NCBI GenBank assembly: GCA_037783415.1
Contig: JAZGTN010000096.1
Location: 1,178,001-1,242,000, forward strand
Direction: 5' to 3'
DNA length: 64,000 nt
Source: Leptasterias polaris
Lineage: Eukaryota > Echinodermata > Asteroidea > Forcipulatida > Asteriidae
The notes under the pieces were generated by a model. It was given only the letters and a program-made list of their open reading frames with translations. It was not told the DNA's origin and did no database searches. A program made the translations under genes and the position numbers. Numbering within the stretch: the stretch's first letter is position 1; each line of letters starts with the position of its first letter. This document shows positions 38,201 through 45,016 of the stretch, one piece after another.

Positions 38201-41200
38201 GAATTTAAACACATACAAAACATGTTTACAAGCAAACATGTTTAGAAATATGTTTGTAAGCTAAATTGGTATCCCTTTAACATGTCAAAAAGCTAAACGT
38301 GTTGCGATCAATGCAGGTTTGAACTGGTTTGAACATTCAAATACACCAGAATGTGTGTTCATCATTTTAGTACGTTTGCTACCTGAGCAATTTTACTTGC
38401 CATGAGGGGCTAAACGTGTGGAGCATTTTTGATACCTTTGTAAAGTTACGTATTACCAAAATGCGAATTATTTTAAACCCTTTTAATTATGTGTTTATGC
38501 CATATAGCAAAAACGCTCTCCAAGGAAGGCCTATATGCCTACGTGGAAGCCTATCATGACTAGCTGCTTAGCTTTTTCATACCAATAGCAAACGTATTCA
38601 ATGATGTAAACACATTCTGGTGTATTCAAATGTTCAAACCAGTTCAAAACACGTTTAGCTTTTGACATGTTAAAGAGATAGCATTTAGCTTCAAACATAT
38701 TTCTGAACGTGTTTGCGTGTAAACATGTTTTGTATGTGTTTAAATTCAAAACTGCATTTCAAACAAGCACAACAAATCTCAACCCGTTTAGCTTTTTGAC
38801 ATGTTAAAGAGGTAGCCATTTAGCTTCAAACATATTTCTAAACATGTTTGCGTGTAAACATGTTTTGATTGTGTTTAAATTCAAAACTTCACTTAAAACA
38901 AGCACAACAAATCTCAACACGTTTAGCTTTTTGACATGTTAAGGAGATACCCATTTAGCTTACAAACATATTTCTAAACATGTTTGCGTGTAAACATGTT
39001 TTGTATGTGTTTAAAATCAAAACTTCACTTAAAACAAGCATAACAAATCTCAACACGTTTAGCTTTTTGACATGTTAAGGAGATACCCATTTAGCTTTCA
39101 AGCATATTTCTAAACATGTTTGCGTGTAAACATGTTGTGTGTGTGTTTAAACGCTAAGCGCCGTTTTTACAGTGTAGTGGTGCGTTTTGATTTATGCATT
39201 GATATGCATGAGGTTTATTTTCGCAAACTTTCATGGGCAATGACTTTGGTTTCGTTGAAACCCTGCCCCGTCTTGTGTTTATTTGTTATTCGAGATGTTC
39301 GATTCTCTACACAGGGATTGGTTGAGTCATGGAGCGAGTCTACTTCTTATCGAGTCACTACACAAGTCCCGTCCAGTGCTTCACACACAGTCTCTGGCAT
39401 TGCAGTTCACGGCTTCTAGGTCATCTTGTGTGCATGGATCTGACAGGAGTGGGCAGACGTGTTCCATTTAGTTGAGTTATAATAAACACACAGAAAAAGA
39501 AATGTTGTATAATACTAATAATAGGTTTACCTACTTTTAAAGATGTTTTGATGCGAAAATACGATTTGTGTTGCCCTGCCAACATCGAAGACATGGGTCA
39601 AACCTTACGACTTGAGTAAGATATTAATAATTGCTCCTATTTACAATGCATTTGCATAATCAGGGGAGTTTGTGTAAAAAATTAGTTTGCGCTTCAGCTT
39701 TAAAACAAATCAAGTTTTCTGTACTGGATAATGGCTTAAGTTTCTTATTTTAGGCACAGGGCGATTTACCTTGGTCAGAAGCTATTTGTTGGGTTCGGCA
39801 AGTTCTTCTATCCGTGCAAGTCATGGTTTTGAACTGAATCGTATTCCTTCATGAGAAACTATTTCTTAGTTTCTTTGATACATTTTACTTGCACCGTATA
39901 TAATTAGCTGAAACGACACTACTAATCTATGAAAAACATTTGTAAAAATGTAGGCATAGTGACGGCAGCCTCAGTTTTAACTGGGTGCTAATCCGACCGG
40001 CTTCCATAGGATGTCCGTAATTTAGAATGTGGTTTTGACTTCACTTTAAGTTGAGATTTTAGTACAACAGGGCCAAAAGTGCCCAATGGAATGGTACAAG
40101 AAATTGCGAGCGGTTGAGGTGGGACTGCAGCCCGGTGGCTTTTGGTCCCCGTGTGTTAATTTGGGCGGTTGTGTGCCCATGGACTCATTTGGGCGTTGAA
40201 CTAATTTTTAGCCGGGTGCGTGTACTTGTTTGTGTGTGTTGACGTCCCTGCAGGTTCAAATGAAACATTTTGGATGGGGCAGATATTAATCAATAAGTAC
40301 AATATGTTATGTGGTTGATTTTGATGTTCTTCATCTAGAGTATGATTTATTTTAGATGTTAACTGCTTCTGGGAAGTTACGTGTGATATTGGCTTTCAAC
40401 AAATGAAAGAAGTATAAATAATGCTTTGTGTTTCGTTAGCTTGTTTCTATTCGCTTTAAAGGGTGTTTGTAACATATGATTGGTAAGAGTAAAAATATAA
40501 ATGTTCACAGATTCACACATAACTTACGTGGTATAAAGATGGTCATAATGGGAAACTCCCTTTGAAATATTTTTGCTTTAAATACTATAGTTTTTGAGAA
40601 ATGAGTAAAACAATTAGCTTTGATCTCAATAAGTCAAAAACTCGATGTTTGAAAACAGTGAAAACACTTAAGGTTTTCCCCCACTTATTTACAAAACCAA
40701 ATAATGTTGATTATTTGCTACGACCCGTGGATAAAGCCCATCATAGTAAACAATATGTTATGGTTCATTGCCAAGTTCTACATATAGGCCTACCCTTGAT
40801 GGAATACAGTTTTCACATGGAAGAACAATCTTCGTTTATTGTGATACATGCATGTTACTAAAGGTCGCGTCTGTATTATTAGTAAGATCCCATTGGGCAT
40901 GTTGGGATAGCTGATCTGTTGGAATAGGGTCATTTTCAAAATAAGTTTAAGTAAGTCAGACGGCAAGTTTATCGATCTGATGTTGAAGTTTGTGACTGAT
41001 AATATGTGTTTAATTACTATTTTAGTTACATTTAGTGTCGACTTCAACCCGGTTCAAATACAAGCCCGTAATTGAATCAATTGGGTTTTATATTGAAATT
41101 TGTTCAAATTTCCAGGACATTTCCTACAGTGACACAGGATTTAATGCTGACAATGATGATGTGGCTCATACTTAATCATAAGTTGGTTGCTGTCGTGAGC

Positions 41201-44200
41201 CAGATAGATACTTTTATTTTGAAATTAAACAGCACACATTTTTAACACCTCATTTATTTTATTTCTCCCCTTCATGATCTATGAACAAGTAACATGGCGT
41301 CATACTGATCTGTTGCTGTGGAGTGAGGCTGGTCAACCCTGTACAGTACCTCGGAGTATATGATGATGTGCGATGAAAATATCCTTTGTTTTAATTAATG
41401 TACATGTAGTTAATGTTCGTAACAAGCCCATATTGTCAGATGAGTGAGTTGGGTTTCCAGGGAGGGAGCACGGCTCAACGCTGCCATTATGGGAAGACAC
41501 TACTGGAATTCGTCCAATCAGACCTGGATAACAATTTCGAAAGGGGAGGTGAGCTAGTTTGGTTTGGGAAGTCTTTCCTACTTGACAGGTGTCTTCATGC
41601 TATGCATCTTCCTCGGTAGATAAAGGGGTGGGCCTCAGTTATTTCTCGCAAACTCGCGTGAAGCTTATGCACTGGGGTTTTAAATTGATGTTGCTCAATA
41701 CTTTTTAAGTCTAGTGTGGGCCTTTATTTTATTGATCGGGTTCGAAGTTAATTTCTCCAATGTAAATACGTAACTAATTTTAGTTGGCCCGATAATATTT
41801 TCTTCAGTGATGGCCTATATTGATAGGGCTCGGGGTTCATTCCTTCAGTGTGAGTCTTTTGTTGAGAATGTTTTGCTGCAGAGAGTGGGCCTGTACGTAA
41901 TTATTTAGTTGGCTCGAGAATAATTTTCTCCAGGGTGGGCCTTTACTTTAATAATAATAATAATAATAACAACATTTATAATGCGCACATATCCACCCCA
42001 AGGGATGCTCAAGGCGCCTAACAAGGTATAGAAACATTAAACATACGAAAGTACATGAAAAGTTACAAAGAATGAAAATAATTTACATCAGGTTGTGAAA
42101 TATACTACATCTAACTAAAAAATTAAGACATTAGATAGGTTTTTAAGTTTTTTTTGAACAAATTTTGATTTGCTGACATTTTGATTGAATGAGGTAGGGA
42201 ATTCCATAACTTGGGGGCAGCAGCTATAAAAGCTCTGTCACCCCAACTCCTCTTAGTTTTAATTTCTGTTAACTTTGTGGAAATGGAGGAACGAAGACCT
42301 GCACGAGAACCTAAAGAGATACTGAGAAGAGAGGAAATATAATCAGGGACAAATCCATTTAGTGATCGGTAGGTGAGTAGTAGAATTTTATATTTGATAC
42401 GCTGTACTATTGGAAGCCAGTGAAGATTTTTGAGTATTTGAGTAATATGGGTCGAACGTTTAGATTTAGTGACAAGGCGGGCAGCTGCGTTTTGAACCTT
42501 TTGTAGTCTGTGAATTTGGTATTTAGGAAGTCCAAAAAGGAGAGAGTTACAGTTATCTAGATGAGATGTCACAAAAGCATGAATCAATTGTTGAGTGGTT
42601 TGGGGGGTTAGAAATTTCCTAATAGCGCGAAGATTACGCAGATGATAATAGGCTGCTTTCACACAGTTTGAAATTTGTGCATCAAGAGACATGGCTGTAT
42701 CGAAAATAACACCAAGATTTCTTGCCTTATCTGAAGGAGCAATGTGCACAGAACCAACACATATATGAGTAATTGCAATCTTGGAAAGTTGTTGTCTAGA
42801 GCCTAACAAGAGAAATTCTGTTTTTTCCTCATTTAGTTTGAGATAACAATCATTCAACCATTTCCGTACATCACGAATACAACTTTCAAGGTCGTCAATA
42901 CGTTTTTCTACCTGCTCTTGAATAGGAAGACATGAAAAATATAATTGGAGATCGTCTGCATACATATGATAGCTTATATTGTGTTTACCGATTATCTCAT
43001 GAAGTGGTAAGGTATATACATTAAACAGATGGGGACCTAAAACAGATCCCTGAGGCACAGAAAACTGAAGGTTAACAACCGATGAAGTTGTATTATGAAG
43101 GTTACTTTATTATGGATTGGGCTCGAGGTCCATTCCTCCAGTGTGAGCCTTGTGTTCTTTTATAGTTGGCTCGAGAATATTTGCCTGCAGTGTAGACCTG
43201 TACGTTATTATTTACTGGCTCGAGAATATTTTACTGGCTCGAGAATATTTTGGGCTCGAGGTGTTATCCTCCAGGGAGAGTCCTTTGATACGTAAATGGC
43301 TGGAGAATAATTTTGCTCTAGGGTGGGCATAACATTATTATTAGTTGGCTCGAGAATAATTTTCTCCGGTGTGGGTTTTTACTTCCTATGGACAGTGCTC
43401 GACGTTGGACTCCTCTGGTGTGAGTCAGTTGTTTTGTTGGCTCGAGAATATTATTTTCTTCAGCGTGGTCCTTTACTTTTTTAATTTAGTTGGCTAGAGA
43501 ATTGTTTCTCCGATGTTGGCCTTTAAATTATTATGGATTGCCATAATTTTGAAAATGTTTCTCACTGACGTTGATGAATTGTGCATGCGTCAGCGCATTC
43601 CAGTGGCATTGCAGAGGTATGTTTCCCAATTTCGAACCGCTGGGTGAAAGCACAGTGCGCTAAACTAGGCGCTCATTATTTGCCGCACCCACAATATTTG
43701 TTTGGTCGGAAAGGATGGCGTGCATTTGCCCACACTGGGCACCAAACTCTTTTGTGACAATTTGCACGCCCGTGTTCTTTCGTGGTATTTTAGGTGTTTC
43801 TCCCTGTGGGACACGCGTTGCGCGTTTGGCGTTTTTTCACGGGATTGACACCGAAAATACAGAGTCTGGTTAAAATTAAATTCAATGTTTTACTTTTCAG
43901 CAAAACTTTTGCTTAATCAAGTTATCAGTAAACTTATAAATTAGTGACATGCATTGTTACAAGAAGTTGTGATAGCGCTCTGATGTACCACAGGGGCTAT
44001 TTCTGTATGATTACTATATTACTGTTGTTAAATTTCATTGGGCCTTGTGTGCCCACATGATTTAAGTCAGTTCTACTGACATGGTTGGGGTCAGGTGTAC
44101 CCACATAATTTAAGTAAGTTTTACTGACATGGTTGGGGTCAGGTGTACCCACATGATTTAAGTCAGTTCTACTGACATGGTTGGGGTCAGGTGTACCCAC

Positions 44201-45016
44201 ATGAATTAAGTCAGTTCTACTGACATGGTTGGGGTCAGGTGTGCCCCGAGTGCGGTTTTTACGTGCATCCCGCACAAATTTATTTGTTGACAATAAAACA
44301 GTTTTTCAAGGCTGTGACATTCATTCAAACAATTTGTTTCTTTGTCTCATTCGATTCTGTGTATAAATGACTGAATGAAGAAGATGCCCTTTAGTGGTTG
44401 GCTTACTCTACTTTTTTCTATACTTGATTACAATCAGAATATAAGAAAAAAATAGACCTGGAAAATAATTGATAATCGATACAGCTACGCAATGTCACCT
44501 CGAGACAATGTTAAAACTACAGTGAATATTCCCTCAGATGATTTATGTTTGTTGGTCAGTGTGGTAGGGTAACCGTTGCATAGACATCCCACTTAGTGCT
44601 GTTTGGTATCGTACTGGTATAGCGTTAACGGGTAACACACATAAGGCAAAGAGAAGTATGACTCGCATTTAACAATTTCATGTTTTTTTGTTTGTTTTTT
44701 TAAAATAATAAATAACTTTTCTTGTCAGGCAGGCTTGAGATTGTTGTCGTTGATGATTTTTGATTGTAGGATTCAGGTTTTTCCATATACCGTTACTCAC
44801 ATCACATCAAAAATCTAGAAAACAAGCCTGCTGTGGGAATTGACTTATTAATTAAACACAAGGACTAGCCTGTTTATAAAACAGTAATATTGTCAATGAA
44901 ATAATCAAATGAATAGTTAACTGCCAAAATGAATGGACAGTACAAAAAGCTTTGAGCATTTGAAAGAATACAGAGAGGGGTGAGCTGACACTTACCTGAA
45001 TTTTGGTCTGAGCCAT
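21032..45016 (-). CDS. Annexin, gene 2 of cluster, with calcium motif lost in repeats 1 and 3
   Basis: Read on the minus strand, twelve exons with GT/AG borders are: 45016-44996, 28798-28729, 28466-28366, 27158-27042, 26418-26359, 25777-25744, 25546-25467, 25119-25048, 24499-24389, 24148-24070, 22887-22772 and 21169-21032 (TAG). The product is 332 residues. Exon number and phases match annexin 1. Repeat 1 (from about residue 25) has ALCGPANLEKVL in place of the GxGTDE loop. Repeat 2 has GMGTDEKAL at 104. Repeat 3 has GRKGGPRND at 189. Repeat 4 has GLGTDD at 270. So calcium-dependent membrane binding probably rests on repeats 2 and 4. The linker before repeat 3 (about 162-185) is glutamine/alanine-rich and short. 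The N-terminus MAQTKIQ is split from the core by a 16.2-kb intron filled with transposons. An alternative nearer first exon cannot be excluded, but the distal ATG exon has a clean donor (CAG/GTAAGT) and the right phase. Confidence 0.92.
21406..21430. repeat. Perfect 10-bp hairpin
   Basis: CTGTTCCGAC (21406-21415) pairs with GTCGGAACAG (21421-21430) across a 5-base loop. A diverged version follows at about 21476-21500, after an ATTATTATT stretch, which suggests the 3' end of a dispersed repeat. It lies between exons 12 and 11 of annexin 2. Confidence 0.55.
22090..22575. repeat. Tandem minisatellite, ~50-bp unit, about 10 copies
   Basis: The motif GTTCCTTGATATNGGGGTTAG recurs at about 22099, 22149, 22199, 22247, 22297, 22347 and onward, giving a period close to 50. 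Copies differ by several substitutions, so it is not very recent. It lies in intron 11 of annexin 2, about 200 bases downstream of exon 11 in the transcript direction. Confidence 0.85.
26158..26258. repeat. (CAA)n/(CAG)n microsatellite
   Basis: A long CAA run with an internal block of five CAG units. On the transcribed strand of annexin 2 it reads TTG/CTG in intron 5, about 100 bases past the donor of exon 5. The open frame that joins exon 5 to a poly-cysteine tract is read-through into this intron and not protein. Confidence 0.9.
26575..26945. repeat. 21-bp minisatellite (GTGAATCGCATTTGNACAACT)
   Basis: About seventeen copies of a 21-base unit, all variants of GAATCGCATTTGGAGAACTG. Because 21 is a multiple of three, several minus-strand frames stay open and encode seven-residue repeats such as NAIHSCS. 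The array lies in intron 4 of annexin 2 between two confirmed exons, so I do not call it coding. Confidence 0.9.
28875..28896. repeat. 22-base poly(G) tract
   Basis: Uninterrupted G run in intron 1 of annexin 2, 77 bases from the exon 2 acceptor. Comparable homopolymers occur at 1741, 46738, 46963 (C), 51621 (C), 61883 (C) and 63147. Length in the assembly may be unreliable. Confidence 0.85.
29045..30345. repeat. ~148-bp tandem repeat interrupted by a foldback insertion
   Basis: Units contain CAACTTCCGGTTTGAACCGG, then GTCAAATGAGGTCACA, CCTTTCTGATGA and CAATGTGTGGTTC. They recur at about 29091, 29203, 29350, 29500, 29645 and again at 30207. Between the last two, at about 29712-30155, an unrelated segment carries inverted arms (TAGTCTTGATTGGCGA near 29812, inverse TCGCCAATCAAGACTA near 30010). 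That fits insertion of a hairpin element into the array. Within intron 1 of annexin 2. Confidence 0.75.
30710..31015. repeat. (CAAA)n-rich microsatellite
   Basis: About 300 bases of ACAAACA and CAAACAAA units with occasional interruptions. Read on the minus strand it is (TTTG)n and directly follows the 3' end of the LINE, so it may be an expanded LINE tail. Frames through it (TNKQ repeats on +, CLFVCLFV on -) are not genes. Confidence 0.85.
31020..33203 (-). mobile_element. Jockey/CR1-like LINE, degenerate reverse transcriptase
   Basis: Read on the minus strand from 33203 to a stop at 31161-31163. Hallmarks in order: GPDN-like VPDNLPGFILK, NYRPVSLLP (reached only after a frameshift near 32815), DFSKAFD-like YFSKAFDRVDH, GVPQGSVLGPVLF, the catalytic FADDMKVFR, then a C-terminal region with KDLGIFID and RRQLIKFAK before the stop. 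An in-frame TAG near 31405 and the frameshift mean it is dead. A TTAA MITE (31880-32223) and a piggyBac element (33208-35245) are inserted in it; any 5' part beyond 35250 is not recognisable to me. It lies inside intron 1 of annexin 2, in the same orientation as the gene. Confidence 0.88.
31880..32223. mobile_element. 344-bp TTAA-flanked MITE, copy 1
   Basis: Terminal inverted repeats AGGGTGTGTACAACATTGG and its exact inverse sit at the two ends, each next to TTAA (31876-31879 and 32224-32227). The body has no coding capacity. It interrupts the LINE reverse transcriptase, which proves insertion after the LINE. Diverged copies occur at 40460-40796 (opposite orientation) and 59100-59450. TTAA duplication is typical of piggyBac- and Kolobok-type mobilisation. 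Confidence 0.88.
33208..35245 (+). mobile_element. piggyBac element with internal deletion
   Basis: TTAA at 33204-33207 and 35246-35249 flanks inverted ends: CCCTTTCAGTACC on the left, and GGTACTGAAATGG on the right (inverse CCATTTCAGTACC). TTAA duplication and a piggyBac-type protein inside agree on the superfamily. The 3' third holds three diverged direct repeats with AACCTTCTGTTTATTT at about 34298, 34696 and 34881, and two copies of AGTTCCTTCTTTGTCATTAA (34246 and 34525). Poly(G) stretches occur near 34660. It is inserted in the minus-strand LINE. Confidence 0.88.
33499..34281 (+). CDS. piggyBac transposase derivative: N-terminal domain joined to C-terminal cysteine-rich domain
   Basis: One uninterrupted frame of 260 residues. 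Residues 1-60 are acidic and serine-rich, followed by a lysine patch (KKGKKTKKK). Residues about 95-194 match the start of the piggyBac transposase domain: ETNRYAEQ, EMMAFVALLLCMGI, HWSRSEILRSP, RNRFTAILRFVHLANN. Right after this the frame enters a cysteine-rich piece, RDCVVCSSTSNRKQTRMICKQC, like the piggyBac C-terminal zinc-binding domain. The central catalytic core with the DDD residues is missing, so it cannot cut DNA. The frame is intact although the core is gone. The last 35 residues are hydrophobic and may be read-through past the original end. It could be an ordinary internal deletion or a retained DNA-binding product; the sequence does not decide. Confidence 0.82.
   Translation: MADENEKNLEEIFADSGSEMSSDEDSPLDDSETEDSEDTEPRASTSTATLTSSKKGKKTKKKPNFRCGWREANSYTRRPPVKFTANTGATEDFSSFSPIQIFKLYFCEAVWQIMVLETNRYAEQILGAGAENKRAWRPTNVPEMMAFVALLLCMGINKRPRYSMHWSRSEILRSPLYSATMARNRFTAILRFVHLANNRDVKKRDCVVCSSTSNRKQTRMICKQCIKPMIELFESTSIALWLYIMLFNASSFFVIKCGNK
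36021..36178. mobile_element. 158-bp near-perfect palindrome with 6-bp target duplication
   Basis: The left half starts TATGGTGGCCCTGAAGGG and the right half is its inverse almost base for base to the centre, which is made of GCAAATATCTTT / AAAGATATTTGC motifs. GGTACT flanks both sides (36015-36020 and 36179-36184). There is no coding capacity. It would extrude as a long hairpin. The TATGGTG terminus is shared with the element at 36434. Confidence 0.88.
36434..36890. mobile_element. 457-bp TIR element with GTTTGA target duplication
   Basis: The 41-base ends, starting TATGGTGTTCCATATGTGCC, are perfect inverted repeats. GTTTGA flanks both sides (36428-36433 and 36891-36896). The right arm has five tandem copies of a 20-21-base unit (AAAATTGAAAAGGCGACGG) where the left arm has one. 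Inner sequence (CACGTGACNACCAGGTGAC against CATGTGACGGTCACGTGG) continues the fold. Non-coding. Confidence 0.88.
37384..37500. repeat. 117-bp segment duplicated directly at 44363-44480
   Basis: From ATAAATGACTGAATGAAG to AATTGATAATCGATA the two copies differ at only a few positions. They are in the same orientation and about 7 kb apart, enclosing the CACTG element, a MITE and the CR1-like LINE. Neither copy shows TG..CA ends or a primer-binding site, so LTRs are unlikely. Confidence 0.85.
37546..39174. mobile_element. 1.6-kb non-autonomous DNA transposon with CACTGTAAAAACGGCG ends
   Basis: Left end CACTGTAAAAACGGCG and the inverse CGCCGTTTTTACAGTG at the right, with similarity continuing for about 30 bases, flanked by TA (37544-37545 and 39175-39176). 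The interior is built from AAACATGTTT and CACGTTTAGC motifs. From about 38640 to 39150 there are four tandem units of about 120 bases, each with GTTTAGCTTTTTGACATG; an inverted unit lies near 38210-38300. No transposase. CACTG termini occur in EnSpm/CACTA- and Chapaev-type elements; a TA duplication is also seen with mariner, so the class is open. Confidence 0.82.
39177..40455. other. Intron 1 of annexin 2, nothing recognised
   Basis: Unique-looking AT-rich sequence. Short frames at 39120-39471 have no recognisable domain and partly overlap the CACTG element. Confidence 0.5.
40460..40796. mobile_element. TTAA-flanked MITE, copy 2 (opposite orientation)
   Basis: It starts after TTAA (40456-40459) with AGGGTGTTTGTAACATATG and ends near GGCCTACCCT; the right TTAA has decayed to TGAT. 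The body matches copy 1 (31880-32223) in reverse, including the stretch about ATGTTCACAGATTCACACAT. The open frame at 40601-40861 lies across it and is not a gene. Confidence 0.75.
41740..43540. repeat. Degenerate satellite of GGCTCGAGAATAATTTTCTCC units, split by a LINE
   Basis: Units with TTGGCTCGAGAATAATTTTCTCCAG, GTGGGCCTTTACTTTA and GGGCTCGAGGTCCATTCCTCC alternate on both sides of the LINE at 41949-43100. Spacing is variable, about 55-65 bases per half-unit. The frames at 43095-43332 are translated satellite. Confidence 0.75.
41949..43100 (-). mobile_element. 5'-truncated CR1/L2-like LINE
   Basis: The minus-strand frame from about 43095 to 42123 is open for over 310 residues: FSVPQGSVLGPHLFN, the catalytic YADDLQLY, LKLNEEKTEFLLLG, NLGVIFD, LDNCNSLLFGLP, LHWLPI and the terminal APKLWNSLPHSIK. 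The 5' two thirds of the element, including the N-terminal part of the polymerase, are absent, as expected for truncated reverse transcription. The 3' UTR ends in GCGCATTATAAATG and (TTA)n at about 41950. TTACTTTA is found on both sides (about 41947 and 43101), a likely target duplication. Intact frame implies a fairly recent insertion. Confidence 0.9.
44054..44245. repeat. 48-bp tandem repeat, four copies
   Basis: The unit GGTTGGGGTCAGGTGTACCC plus CACATGATTTAAGTCAGTTCTACTGACAT variants repeats four times. Because 48 is divisible by three, the minus-strand frame 44293-43997 stays open and encodes a 16-residue repeat (GTPDPNHVSRTDLNHV). It lies within intron 1 of annexin 2 and I see no domain or splice context, so it is not called as a gene. 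Confidence 0.85.
44363..44480. repeat. Second copy of the 117-bp direct repeat
   Basis: Partner of 37384-37500. It lies about 515 bases from the first exon of annexin 2. Confidence 0.85.

Noticed and set aside
40601..40861. 86-residue frame
   Set aside because: Overlaps TTAA MITE copy 2; not conserved in copies 1 and 3.
37384..44480. LTR retrotransposon bounded by 117-bp direct repeats
   Set aside because: No TG..CA ends, primer site, polypurine tract or gag/pol between; the contents are unrelated elements.
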